Below, one piece after another: positions 34,906-47,500 of a stretch of DNA of 64,000 bases; the first letter of the stretch is position 1, and the number at the start of each line of letters is the position of its first letter. Made by a program: the position numbers and the translations under genes. This stretch comes from Dipteris shenzhenensis (Eukaryota; Polypodiophyta; Polypodiopsida; Gleicheniales): the NCBI GenBank assembly GCA_047967505.1, contig CM106541.1; one strand, 5' to 3'. Under the pieces are notes generated by a model. That model was given only the letters and a program-made list of their open reading frames with translations, searched no databases and had not been told where the DNA came from.

Positions 34906-35920
34906 GTGCACTGTCTCAGATTGGGATGCCCTTCACAGTGTGGCGAGAGGGCACTATATGTTGCGGGCCAGGGCAAAGCCCTAGGTGGCATTAAGTTTTT
35001 GATTCGAGGCCATTTTGAGGCCTGTTTTGGTGGCAGAAGTTTTTCGCAGGCACTTAGAAAAGCACCCTATTTTTGCTGTGCAACCACTATTCTGCAGGTC
35101 GATGAAAAGTTGTCATAGAAATTGCATCGTATGCCTATGCATAGAGATATTGGGAGTGACAGAATCATTCTTATTGCCTGTTGATGCAAAAAATGACTAC
35201 CACATGAAGGTGAAGAAGATTAATGATGCACTTGCTTCCATTGGGTCGCCATGGGAAGATGATGATTTAGTTTCTGTGACCTTGAATGGTCTAGGAAAGG
35301 ATTATGCACAATTCCGGACATCCATTGCCGTCCGTGAGAATTTTTTGGATTTTGAGGAGTTGATTGCTCTTCTAATTTCTAAAGAGTAGAGAAATGGTGG
35401 TGCATCTTCTTCAGAAGAAACTTCAAAAGAAACTATCTCTTCTACTCAAATGCTGGAAGAGGTAGAGGCAGAGGTAGAGGTAGAGGAGGCCGATCTGGAC
35501 CATGGTAGAAATCAAAACATGCAGCAAATTCAAGAAAACCAGTCCTATGGAGGAGGACATGGTAACTTTAGAGGCAAGGGGAGCCAAAGATGTCGTGGTG
35601 GATGGCAAAGAGGCCAAAATGCAAACAGCAATGTTGAATTCTACTACTGTGGTAAAATGGGTCATATGGTTAAAGAATGCTATAAAAAGCAGAATGACAT
35701 CATGATTGGAAAATTGCAGCAAGGCAATTATGCATCCTCTAGTAGACGTGGTGATGACAGAAATGAGCATCTGTTTATGGTGCACCACATGACCAATTCT
35801 GTGACAAGTGCAGAAGAAAACAATGATGTGTGGTATGTTTACTCAGGTGTGTCAAACCACATGACAAGTCATGCAGAATGGATGCAGGATGCAAGGAAAA
35901 TGAAAAGACCAGGTGAATAG
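34906..35920 (+). pseudogene. Copia A gag and protease remnant
   Basis: This is the gag C-terminal half (VSVTLNGLGKDYAQFRTSIA) followed by an RG-rich linker, a zinc knuckle and the start of the protease. The knuckle reads FYYCGKMGHMVKEC, with the first Cys of CCHC lost. The protease active site DSG is YSG here. Frames are broken by stops, and the frame at 35450-35920 ends at the deletion junction. Gag packages element RNA and the protease processes the polyprotein. Neither would function from this copy. Confidence 0.8.
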
Positions 35921-36991
35921 GCTAAAATATGATGGATTTACAGCCATTCACTATGCCTATATGGTCAAAGTGATATAGAAACCAGAACCCACTTCTTTTG
36001 AGCAAGTTATGGGAAAAGAAAAATGGGAGAAAGCCATGGATGAAGAAATGGATGCCTTGGAACCAAATGCTAATGGGAATTGGTGGCTTTGCCTAAAGAC
36101 AAGAATGCAATTGGCTACAAGTGGGTTTATAAGGTGAAGCACAATGCAGATGGTTCTGTGAACAGATAGAAGGCAAGATTAGTTGTCAAGGGGTATGCAC
36201 AGACATATGGCATTGATTATGAAGAAACATTCAGTCAAGTTGCAAGGATGGCAACTGCAAGAGAAGTCATTGCTATGGCTGCATCAAAGGGATGGTCTTT
36301 ACATCATATGGATGTAAAGAATGCCTTCTTGCATGGTGATTTGCAAGAAGAGGTCTATATGGAGCAGCCACCAGGTTATGTTCATGCTGTTCATCCTGAG
36401 TTTGTTTGCAGGTTGAAGAAAGCCTTGTATGGCTTGAAACAAGCACCCAGAGCATGGTCTGACAAGATAGGACAGTATCTTGTCACTATTGGCTTTCAGA
36501 TTCTTAAGGCAGATTTCTCACTTTATGTGAGAAAAACAGAGAAAGGTATTATGCTGCTTGTCATTTATGTTGATGATTTGATCATCACAGGTGATAGGGA
36601 TGAAGATATCCTTCATGTGAAAATGCTATTGAAGCGGAAGTTTGAGATGAAGGATTTGGGAGAGCTGCGTTATTTCTTGGTCATTGAGGTGATTAGATCA
36701 CCAGGTGGGATATGGATCTTTCAGAGGTAGTATGGATTGGACATGTTGTCCAAATATGGGATGACAGGCTATAAGCCTATTTTAGTTCCTTTGGAGCAGA
36801 ATGTGAAGCTAAGTGCAGATGTAGGTGAGCTTCTGGAAGACCCTACTATGTACACACGCATAGTAGGAAGTTTTATTTATATGACTATTACCAGGCCAGA
36901 TTTGAGCTATGATGTTGGATTGGTAAGTCAGTTTATGCAGGCTCCAAGAAAATTGCATTTGGATGCGGCTAGATGCATATTGAGGTATGTG
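35921..36991 (+). pseudogene. Copia A reverse transcriptase remnant
   Basis: The RT region starts after the internal deletion. The frame 36248-36730 contains DVKNAFLHG, LYGLKQAPRAW and the intact catalytic YVDDL. The frame resumes at 36737 after one TAG and stops at the nested LTR, so the RNase H part is missing. Upstream, 35921-36247 has several stops. Confidence 0.85.
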
Positions 36992-37247
36992 TGACAAAAT
37001 ATGAAGAGGGGAGAGGAGAAGAGTGGAGATGAGGAGAGAGGGCATAGCTAAAGAGCACACCACAAAGGACTAAATGTACACTAGATTTAGTTGAAAAAAT
37101 AGAATATATACAAACCCTTTTAGGGTTAGGGTTAGGGGATCTAACCCTTTCCTTATAGCACTCTATAAGGTTAGTGCTATGCACATACGATCACGTGGTG
37201 GTGCTATGCACACATGATCACATGATGTTGAGCATGAACTCTCAACA
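36992..37247 (-). repeat. Copia E 3' LTR and adjoining purine tract
   Basis: The 256-bp LTR on the plus strand begins TGACAAAATATG and ends CTCTCAACA, which is TGTTGAGAG...TCA in element orientation. Next to it, 37248-37259 is CCTTCCCTCAAG, a polypurine tract on the minus strand (CTTGAGGGAAGG) that would prime plus-strand synthesis. A short run TTTTAGGGTTAGGGTTAGGG inside is telomere-like by chance. Confidence 0.75.
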
Positions 37248-37382
37248 CCTTCCCTCAAGATCAACATCATGAAGTAGGCCTTCCCTCAAGATGATGATTC
37301 TGGGGAATCGAAGAAGGATTGAGCATTACATTCCATCACACTCCTTTAATGGGAATGTCCTTCCTCTACATCAAACCAAGAG

Positions 37383-39390
37383 CTAATTAGTGTTTCTCAA
37401 AAAGCTCTTTACCGAGTGGTTTGGTAAAGATGTCTGCAACATTTTCTTTGCTATCACAATGCTGCAGTGTGATGTCACCAAGTAACACTCTTTCTCTGAT
37501 GAAGTGCTCTCTGACATCAATGTGCTTTGTCCTAGAGTGATATACTGGATTTTTGGCCAATGCTTGAGCCAATTGATTATCACAGTATATTGTTGTTGGC
37601 TTTCACTCATGAAAGTAATCTGTTTCTATCAATAGTCTTCTGAGCCATATAGCCTCACATGCACCTGTAGTGAGTGCTCTATATTCTGCTTCAATCGAAG
37701 ACAAAGAAACAGTTGGCTGTTTGTTTGACAACCATGATATAGCACCTTGACCAAGGAAAAATGCATATCCCTATGTCGATCTCCTGGTCTCATGATCTCC
37801 GACATAGTCACAGTCACAGTATCCATGCAACCATGGATGACTTCCTCTATATTCTATCCCAAACTGTCTTATACCTCTTATGTATTTCAAGACTCTTTTG
37901 GCTGCATTCCAGTGAGACTGTTTTGGATTTGCCATAAACTGTGCTAGTGAGCTTATTGCATAACAAATATCTAGCCGTGTGATTGTCAGATATATAAGAG
38001 ATCCGATGAGCTGCCTGTAGTATCTGTCGTTGACTGTAGGCTTTTTTGAATCTTTAGTAAGTTTCAAACTCTGTTCCATGGGAGTGGCTACAATCTTGCA
38101 ATCTGCCATATCAAACTTCTTCAGGAGACTGTCAACATACTTGAGCTGACTCATGAATATGCTATCTGAATCTCTCCAGAACTCAATTCCAAGACAATAG
38201 TGCATAAGTCTAAGATCTTTCATGTCAAACTCTGCAGATAAGTCTTGTTTCAATTTTCTGATGAAGCTATCCTTGCTTCCTATCACAATCAGATTATCTA
38301 CGTACAAAAGTGTAATAGTAATGTCTTCCCCTTTAACTTTGTAGTAAAGAGTATGATCTACATTGGATTTCATGTATCCCAGATCAGCAAAATACTTGTC
38401 AATTCTGATGTACCAACTTTTGGGTGCTTGTTTTAAGCCGTAGAGACTTTTCTTGAGATGGCAAAACTTATTCTCCTTTCCTAGCTCAACATAACCTACT
38501 GGTTGTTGCATGTAGACTTCCTCGTCTAGATAACCATTGAGAAATGCATTCTTGACATCAAGTTGATACACATTACCTTTGCTGAGTGTTGCTAGTGATA
38601 TCAAGAACCGTATGGAATCCATCTTTGCTACTAGAGCATAAGTCTCATCATAGTCTTGACCATATTGTTATGCAAATCCTGTTGCAACTAGTCTGGCTTT
38701 GTATCTTTGAATACTGCCATATGGATTGTACTTCACTTTGTATACCCATTTGTTTACTATGGCCTTCTTTCCTGGTGGAAGGTCACATAATTCCCAAGTG
38801 TTGTTTTTATACAAAGCATCCATTTCTTCATTCATAGCAGTTTGCCATTTTGGCTTGTCTACTACATCTTTGAAGTACACTGGCTCTTCTGTAGCCATGA
38901 TGGTAGTCATAAGAGCATAGTTGGTGGTTTCCACCTGAATTGCTTTGCCTTTCGAAGCATTTGTCAATCTGGCTGGCGGTCTACTTTCCCTAGTAGACCG
39001 CCTGAGCTGCTGTGGCTCTGCTTGGGGTGTTGCTGGCAATTTTTACTCTTCTTCATCAACCTGTTCTGTAGATGACTGTGAAGTCAATGCTTCTATCTCC
39101 TGTGTAGGTGAGGTTTTCCATTCTGATTCCTCATCAAAGATTACATCTCTAGAGATAATGACTTTGCGGTTGATGGGATCATACAATTTGTATGCTTTGC
39201 TTTCTTCACTGTCGCCAACCATGATACATTTACGTGACTTTGCATCTAATTTCCTGCGATGATCATCATGTATGTGGGCATATGCTATGCAACCAAATAC
39301 GCGGAGATGCCCAATGTGTGGCTTTTGTCCAGTGAATGCTTCATAAGGAGTCCTACCCTGTATCGGTTCGGTAGGAAGCCGATTAAGCAA
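37383..39390 (-). pseudogene. Copia E reverse transcriptase-RNase H
   Basis: A nearly continuous minus-strand frame from 39390 to 37387 has stops near 39040 and 38665 and a break near 37770. It contains the integrase C-terminal part, then RT with DVKNAFLNG, LYGLKQAPKSW and LLYVDNLIVIG, and the RNase H segment. The catalytic YVDD box is YVDN, which should abolish polymerisation. The end reads VADIFTKPLGKELFEKH, a typical copia pol terminus. Confidence 0.88.
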
Positions 39391-40163
39391 GTAGTTTGCT
39401 ATAGCTATTGCTTCTGCCCAACAGTGATTTGGCAGATGCTTTCACTAAGCATTGCTCTAGCACTATCTGCTAAAGTCCCATTCTTCCTTTCAGCTCTTGC
39501 ATTCTACTGAGGAGTATCTGTACATGTGAATTGTCTTCGAATGCCATGACTTTTGCAAAAGTTCATGAATGCTGAAGACATGTATTCACCTCCTCTCTCT
39601 GATCTCATGACCTTGATCTTTCTACCTGTCTAGTTTTCTACCATGGCTTTGAATTCTTGAAATCTAGAAAACACTTCAGATTTCTCTTTCAGAAAGTAGA
39701 CCCAACAATATCTGCTATAGTCATAGATGAAGGTCAAGTAGTAAAGTGAACCATTGATGCTGCGGGTCTGGGCATAACCATATACATCTGTATGTATCAA
39801 ATCAAGAATACCTCGTGCACGAGAGGTACTTTTGACAAAGTTGGTTCGCTTTTGTTTGCCGAAGCAGCATGCTTCACAAACTTTTTCAAGAAACTGCAGC
39901 TTCAGAATCCCAATTGCCATATTCTGATTCCTGAGATTTAACAAGTACTTGAAGTTGACATGACCATATCTCTTGTGCCATTTTGTAGATAGTGGCATCT
40001 GTTGCATTTGAGCTGACATGGCATGCTTATCTGGTATTGTAGCTAGCATTCTGTATAAGCATCCTTCCTTGACACCTTTTGCTACTAGCTGACATCTTTT
40101 GGATTTGTCTCTGATAGTGCATTCATCACCGCTGAAGATGACTTTGTTATTGTGTTCCGTCAT
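39391..40163 (-). pseudogene. Copia E GAG-pre-integrase and integrase core
   Basis: The frame 40163-39630 holds the HHCC-type zinc region (KWHKRYGHVN, CEACCFGKQ) and the first part of the DDE core (LIHTDVYGY). The next 240 bp contain stops. It begins at the satellite boundary, so the protease and gag are missing. Confidence 0.85.
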
Positions 40164-40164
40164 T

Positions 40165-43155
40165 AAGGGTGTGTTTTTTTGCGGATGTGCATATCACTAG
40201 GGAAAAAATGGTGTATAATGCGTGATCGACCATGCAAAGCATATCCAATGGTAACAATATTTTGCACGCACCTCAACGTAGTTGAAATGGACTTGCGTGC
40301 AAAGTGGAGCCCCCATCCGATAAGTACTTGATTGAATAACACACCTAGGACCGTGTTTTTATATGGTTGTGCATGACACTAAGGCAAAAACGGTGTTTTA
40401 TGCTTGATCAACAATGCAAAGCATATCCGATGGGCACAATACTTTGCACACACCTTCAACTAGGTGGAATTGACTTACATGCAAAGTGGCATTCCCATCG
40501 CATAAGTGCTTGATCGGATAACATACCTAGCAGCGTGTTTTTTTACGGATGTGCATGACACTAAGGCAAAAATGGTATTTAATGCTCGATGGACCATGCA
40601 AAGCATATCTGATGGGCACAATACTTTTCCTATACCTTAACCTAGGTGGTACTGAAATGTTCTCAAAGAGGCACACCCATCCGAGAAGTACTTGGTCAGA
40701 AAGCATACCTAAGGGCATGTTTTTTTGCGGATGTGCATATCACTACGGGAAAAACGTTGTATAATGCGTAATCGACCATGCAGAGCATATCCGATGGTGA
40801 TAATACTTTGCACACATCTCAACATAGTTGAAATGGACTTGCGTGCAAAGTGGAGCCCCCATCCGATAAGTACTTGTTTGATTAACACACCTAGGACCGT
40901 GTTTTTTCATGGTTGTGCATGACACTAAGGCAAAAACGGTGTTTTATGCTTGATCGACAATGCAAAGCATATCCGATGGGCACAATACTTTGCACACACC
41001 TTCAACTAGGTGAAATTGACTTACCTACAAAGTGGCACTCCCACCCCATAAGTGCTTGATCGGATAACATACCTAGCAGCATGTTTTTTACGGATGTGCA
41101 TGACACTAGAGCAAAAATAGTATTTAATGCTCGATCGACCATGCAAAGGATATCCGATGGGCACAACACTTGTCGTATGCCTCAACCTAGGTGGTATTGA
41201 AATGTTCTCAAAGAGGCACACCCATCCGATAAGTACTTGGTTAGATAACACACCTAAGGGCATGTTTTTTTGCGGATGTGCATATCACTGAAGAAAAAAT
41301 GGTGTATAAGGCGTGATTGACCATGCAAAGCATATCTGATGGTGACAACACTTTGCACGCACGTCAAATTAGTTGAAACAAACTTGGGTGCAAAGTGGAG
41401 CCCCCATCCGATCAGTACTTATTTGAATAACACACCTAGGACCGTGTTTTTTCATGGTTGTGCATGACACTAAGGCAAAAACGGTGTTTTATGCTTGATC
41501 GACAATGCAAAGCATATCCGATGGGCACAATACTTTGCAGACACCTTCAATTAGGTGGAATTGACTTACATGCAAAGTGGCACGCCCATCCCATAAGTGC
41601 TTGATCGGATAACATACCTAGCAGCATGTTTTTTTACAGATGTGCATGACACTAGAGGAAAAATAGTATTTAATGCTCGATCGACCATGCAAAGGATATC
41701 TGATGGGCACAACACTTTTTGTAGTTGAAACAAACTTGCATACAAAGTGGAGCCCCCATCCGATAAGTACTTGTTTGATTAACACACCTAGGACCGTGTT
41801 TTTTCATGGTTGTGCATGACACTAAGGCAAAAACGTTGTTTTATGCTTGATCGACAATGCAAAGCATATCCGATGGCCACAATACTTTGCACACACCTTC
41901 AACTAGGTGGAATTGACTTACATGAAAAGTGGCAGTCCCATCCCATAAGTGCTTGATCGGATAACATACCTAGCAGCGTGTTTTTTTACGGATGTGCATG
42001 ATACTAGAGCAAAAATAGTATTTATTGCTCGATTGATCATGAAAGGATATCCGATGGGCACAACACTTTTCGTATGCCTCAACCTAGGTGGTATTGGAAT
42101 GTTCTCAAAGAGGCACACCCATCCGATAACTACTTGGTCAGATAACACACCTAAGGGCGTGTTTTTTTACGGATGTGCATATCACTCGGGAAAAAATGGT
42201 GTATAATGCGTGATCGACCATGCAAAGCATATCCGATGGTGACAATACTTTGCACGCACCTCAACGTAGTTGAAACGGACTTGTGTGCAAAGTGGAGCCC
42301 CCATCTGATAAGTACTTGTTTGAATAACACACCTAGGGCTGTGTTTTTATATGGTTGTGCATGACACTAAGGCAAAAACGGTGTTTTATGGTTGATCCAC
42401 AATGCAAAGCATATCCGATGGGCACAATACTTTGCACACACCTTCAACCAGGTGGAATTGACTTACATGCAAAGTGGCATTCCCATCGCATAAGTACTTG
42501 ATTAGATAACACACCTAGCAGCGTGTTTTTCTTACGGATGTGCATGACACTAGAGCAAAAATAGTATTTAATGCTCGATTGACCATGCAAAGCATATCCG
42601 ATGGGAACAATACTTTTCCTACGCCTTAGCCTAGGTGGTATTGAAATTTTGTCAAAGAGGCACACCCATCCGATAAGTACTTGGTCAGATAACATACCTA
42701 AGGGCGTGTTTTTTTGCGGATGTGCATATCACTACGGGAAGAACATTGCATATTGCGTAATCGACCATGCAAAGAATATCCGATGGTGAAAATACTTTTC
42801 ATGCATCTCAAACTAGTTGAAACGGACTTGCGTGAAAAGTGGAGCCCCCATCCAATAAGTACTTGTTTGATTAACACACTTAGGATCGTGTTTTTTCATG
42901 GTTGTGCATGACACTAAGGCAAAAATGGTGTTTTATGCTTGATCGACAATGCAAAGCATATCCGATGGGCACAATACTTTACACACACCTTCAACTAGGT
43001 GGAATTGACTTACATGCAAAGTGGCACACCCATCCCATAAGTGCTTGATTGGATAACATACCTAGCAGGCTCGTGTTTTTTTACAGATGTGCATGACACT
43101 AGAGCAAAAATAGTATTTAATGCTCGATCGACCATGCAAAGGATAACTTGGCATG
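40165..43155. repeat. 182-bp satellite in trimeric higher-order units
   Basis: About 17 monomers of ~182 bp start with GTGTTTTT near 40169, 40351, 40530, 40720, 40900, 41080, 41263, 41443, 41626, 41796, 41978, 42160, 42340, 42522, 42705, 42888 and 43074. Three monomer types alternate. One has GATGTGCATATCACT and GGAGCCCCCATCCGAT, one has GGTTGTGCATGACACTAAGG, and one has GATGTGCATGACACTAGAGC and TCAAAGAGGCACACC. The higher-order period is ~546 bp. One unit is fused by deletion near 41720. Monomers share GATCGACCATGCAAAGCATA. Confidence 0.92.
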
Positions 43156-43281
43156 TCCATCTGATGAGTACTTGATTGGATAACTTCTCCCACCAATAAA
43201 TTAAGTACTAATTAAAAATTATAATAAATGAGTAGATTATTAAAAAGAGACTAATATTTATGTAATTGGTGCTACTGCAGC
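43156..43281. other. AT-rich spacer
   Basis: A short AT-rich stretch ends in a splice-acceptor-like GGTGCTACTGCAG just before the next coding segment. Confidence 0.4.
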
Positions 43282-44368
43282 TTGCTTGTGAAGGACTCTC
43301 ACAAAGGAGATGGCACAAAGGAGATGGCTATAGATTTTGTTCCAGGGATGGATGTAATTTTATGTAGCAAAAGAGAAGTAGTTGCATTTGCTACAATCCA
43401 TGATAGTGATCCCAATTCAGTTTGCCACTTTCGAAAACTTGGCGAAGATAAGGTGGCAATTACTGTATCAAAGATTCTTAGCACACATGTTGAGCTAAAG
43501 TATAAATGTGGAGATATGGAAACACTTGGAGATGTCATGCCCTACAATACATCCAACAAATCATTTATAGCATGGGACAAAGATGAGACTTATGCAACAG
43601 ACATTATCAAGAATACAAAGTGCACCACCTTGGATTTTACTATAGGGGACATTTTACAAATGAGATCATTTGCAAATAAGACTGTAGCTGAAGGTGAAGT
43701 ATTGGGATTTGAACAAGTGGAACAATGGTCATTTGCACAGATGGGGATTCTAAAAGTCACTGATGATGGTATGGTTGATAACATAAGATCCTTATGTGAT
43801 CCCTACTATGAGGTAGGCAAGAATATGAGATGGAGCATGCAATTTTTAAACATGAGAAAGAGGCACGTGGTTTTCAATGATAAAGACAAGGTATACTACA
43901 ATATCAAAGGACCTAAAAAGCGTGCCCATGTGCCAGGATCTATCACTTCAAATGTGGATGATTTCAATATACTCAATTATAGAAGTGACATCTTATCTGG
44001 AGTGGATGAGTTCATTGGTTCCGAGAAACAAAATGACTTTAGAAGCGAAGCCTTATCTGGGGTGGATGAATTCTTGCACACTGAGAAGGTCAAAGGTTTC
44101 AATAGCGATGTCAAGTGTGGATGAGTTCATGCATATTAACAAACCTGGTGTCAATCAAGCTTGTGGATTTGTGAAAGCCATGCAAGATGTCCCAATGAGT
44201 GATGTTCTCTCAGGAGTGGAAGAGTTTCAAGGTTCTCAATACTCTCGTAGAATATTGAATTCATTGAATGGTCCTAAGAGTATGTTAAAAACGAAAATGA
44301 GATCAACAGAGGATTATTCAATATTTAACTTTGATTGTGATATGGACAAGGATGCAACGACCAATTAG
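43282..44368 (+). pseudogene. DUF8039-like transposon protein with SGVDEF repeats, frameshifted
   Basis: The frame 43282-44124 begins with a segment comparable to the start of the 17.2-kb transposase: GMDVILCSKREVVAFATI, a spaced LGEDKVAITV, then a conserved Trp region. The C-terminal part holds repeats of S(G/S)V(D/E)EF, twice in the first frame (LSGVDEFIGS, LSGVDEFLHT). After a one-base frame change near 44115 they continue in the other frame (MSSVDEFMH, LSGVEEFQG), which ends at 44368. The repeats crossing the frame change show it is recent. An acceptor-like CTACTGCAG precedes it. No catalytic core is present. It may be the accessory or N-terminal part of a transposon related to the one at 17-20 kb. 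The name is from memory. Confidence 0.5.
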
Positions 44369-44487
44369 TGGCTCCATTGGCTCCCTCAAAGCTAGCAATG
44401 ACGCCGCAATCTTGTGTGTTTCTCTTATCATCAATTTGTTGTGTTCGAAAATGCTTGCCCTCACACCATATAGCATTGAACATAGTG
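44369..44487. other. Spacer before the CACTA element
   Basis: Short unique sequence, no feature recognised. Confidence 0.3.
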
Positions 44488-44559
44488 CACTACATCAAGA
44501 AAAAATCAATTTAATAAGCAATCTAAATTATTGAAAGCTCCTAACTTATGCATAACATT

Positions 44560-47500
44560 CTATATACCGACCTTGCTCATGCATCCCTTAGCATACTCCC
44601 ATTCTTCCATTGTGATATGCATCCCCTCGTCTTTCTCTGCTTTCTCCATTTCATCAAGTAGCCAATCTACATGAATATCCTTTGAAAGTGCTCTTAGATA
44701 CTGAGGGTATGGCACACGAGATCCATGGTGTGTACAAAAGAGGGCCCTTTCTTCTTGTCTTCTTGCCTTTGCATCCTCGTATCTTGTCACCCATCTTTTC
44801 ATCACATCACTATTAAGCACGCAATAGAGGTTGATACTATTGTGCAACTCCATGTCTATTACTTTGTTGCGTCCTTTCCCTTGAGGCACAATAGAGGTCA
44901 TCCTTAGGTCTTCATCATCTCTCCATAGTTGTGGGAGAGAGCTATCCACATCAACAAGAAACTCAGAAATATATACAAGTGACTCTTGTACCAACCAACC
45001 CTCGGCCATGCTACCTTTGGGTCTTGCATTTTGTCTCACAAAGCCCTTCAAGGTCTTCATGAAGCACTCGAGGAAGAACAACCATCATGCATGTATAGTA
45101 CCGCATATAGCAATCTCATCCACCAAATGCACTATAATATGTAGTTGGCTTGTGAGAATAGAACGTGGAAATGCCTCCTCCACTAAACAAACCACGTCCA
45201 TTGACATAACTCGAGCATTCTCAAGCATGGTGGGATCTATTTCCTTTGAGCTCACATACCTAGAAGATGAAAAAGTGCACCATATTAGCAATATGAACAC
45301 CTTGCATGGAGCATTGATATGCATCATATTTTGTATCATGTAAAGTACCTCACAAGCTCGCCCATCTTGTAAATACAATCTTTCACGTCCTTCGATGCAC
45401 TACGTGAAATGCTAGTAGGTAGTATGAACTGAACCCATGAGGAGGTGGTTGATTAGTTGCTTATAATTATTCACTCACAAATTTAAAAGGAAAAAGATAT
45501 TATGCACATAAAATACTTACTTGGAGCATCTTGTGCTAATCATGAGATTTCAAGCCATATAATTGCTCTACACCTCTTTTCTTGCTCTTTGTAAAGGCTC
45601 CCTTCAAACACCTCATGCATCTAGTGGGAGTACGAATTGTAGTAATAGTGCGCTTCACCGCCACCATCTCTAGCTTTGATAACCTCCACGGTGCACGAGG
45701 TAAAAAAACACGCCCATTTGGTCTCTCTTGTGGCCAAGCTTCACGCATCCTCCCTGTGGTATGTAGATCCTCCCTTATGCCTATGGAATCTCGTGTCCCA
45801 TTCAAATGCTCCCAAATGGTAGATGCCACATTCTTGAAGATATGCATGGGATCAAGCAGGTGATTGATCTTGAGGTGGGACCAATATGGTAAACGATAAA
45901 AGATGGAGTATCTAAACAAAATAAAGTGTTAGCGGGCAATCTTTATTTCCAGCCAATATAGCACACTAGTTACAAACCCTTACCAGCTCATGCCAAGTGG
46001 TGGAGGAGTCGTGGTCCCAAATTCTCATCCAATCTCCCACAGTGAGTGATTGTGGGAGGACTTCATTCCAAGGGGAAACATATCGAGGATGATTAGGTGG
46101 TAGAAATCAATGGTGATTCTCATAGATGACCTTATTCAAGGTGTCCGCCTGTGAGGCAACTAGCGAAGGACCACAAACAGGACATGCGTGGTAACCCGAT
46201 GTAGTGAGACCTGAACAATTAATAGATGCAATTAAGAGTTGAAGGTGGGTTTAGGGTGCCACATCCTTTGCCTATTCATAATTAGAAGTGCAATGCTTAC
46301 CTGAACACTCGCCATAGCCTGGGAAGTCATGCATCATCCACATCAAGACTGCTTTGCAGTTGAAGTCTCATGACGAGGGAGGCCTGCTCACATCATGCAC
46401 CTCGATACCTCTCCAAAGTATCTCTAGCTCGTCAATCAAAGGCTCCAAATAAACATTAGGATTTTTGACTTTATGTTTCCCTGGAATTAGAAGGGACAGC
46501 ATAACATGTTCTTTCTTAATAGCCATAGAGGGTGGAAGATTATAATTCACCAATATCACTGGCCATACACTATAAGAGGTGCTTTTGAGACCAAATGGGT
46601 TCACACCATCCATACCTAATCCAAGTCTCAAGCTCCTAGGTTCTTCCTTGAAGCTTGGCATGTGTCTTCAATATGCTTCCACGTAGGAGAGTCTGCGGGA
46701 GTTCTCCACTTGCTCGGGGGGGTCAGTCATCATATGTAACCCTGTCACGTGAGTTCAACAGAAGGATATTTTTAATATCTAAATTTTACAGAAATTAATT
46801 TACATAGGGGAGTTTTTTAAATGATTTTGGGAAAATTTTACATATTTATATAGAAAAAGGGTACATTTTATTAATGAAAAAATTACAGATAAGGGATTTT
46901 ACAAATAGGCCTTGAACGCACGTGATATTGAGGGTTTATACATAGTGACCCCCCCGAGTCCACTTGCCATCGGTTGATCGATGGGAGAAATGCCATGACA
47001 TGAGCTCTACAATGGATTTGCACTTGAACATATGTTGGATGCGAGGGATTATGGGAAAATGTCGCAAAACCTTACGAGGCATGTCTAAAGTTTTGAGATC
47101 TACTCTATATCTTGCCTCTCCACAAGTAGGGCACTCTCTTGCATCCTTATGTAGTCCACGAAACAAAACACAATCGTTGACACATCCATGGATGCGCTTG
47201 TAATCTAATCCTCTAAGAGAGGTCACATGTTGCCTTGCCATATCTCTTGAGGTTGGTAATTTATTCTCCCTTGGAAGAATTTTACACAATAGCTTGCACG
47301 TGAAGACCATAAATGAGGAAAAGCATTCGAGTAATTGACCCACTAGCATAATTCACCATGTTTGCAAAATAGACTTTAAAGCTTACTTGAGTAATGCATT
47401 CAAACTTGCATTGTTCCATCCATAGATGGTTTGCAAGTTTAGTAACTCAAGGGAGGCACGTAGAACAGAGAATGTGCACCCCTCAAACAGTGGAGTCGAT

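Larger units (their letters stand above)
34436..36991 (+). mobile_element. Ty1/copia retrotransposon A, internally deleted and truncated
   Basis: A 5' LTR lacking its first bases, a tRNA-Met primer site, and gag and RT remnants lie in plus orientation. Compared with copy B, two internal segments are gone: most of gag's N-terminal half (junction near 35190) and everything from the protease to just before RT (junction near 35915), which removes the integrase. The element is cut at 36991 by the LTR of a second copia family. Its LTR is clearly related to those of B and C. Confidence 0.85.
36992..40164 (-). mobile_element. Ty1/copia retrotransposon E, second family, 5'-truncated
   Basis: A minus-orientation element begins at its 3' LTR, which sits in element A's RT gene. 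It reads through RNase H, RT and integrase and ends at 40164, where the 182-bp satellite begins. Gag, primer site and 5' LTR are absent from the window. Its protein sequence differs clearly from A-D, so it is a separate family. Confidence 0.85.

Noticed and set aside
37105-37142. TTTTAGGGTTAGGGTTAGGG resembling telomere repeat
   Set aside because: Only about three copies, located inside the LTR of copia E. Plant telomere repeat is normally TTTAGGG, so an interstitial telomere is not supported.
40549-43000. Frames of 60-85 residues in the 182-bp satellite (CGCAYHYGKN and similar)
   Set aside because: They recur with the satellite period on both strands, so they are products of the repeat rather than genes.
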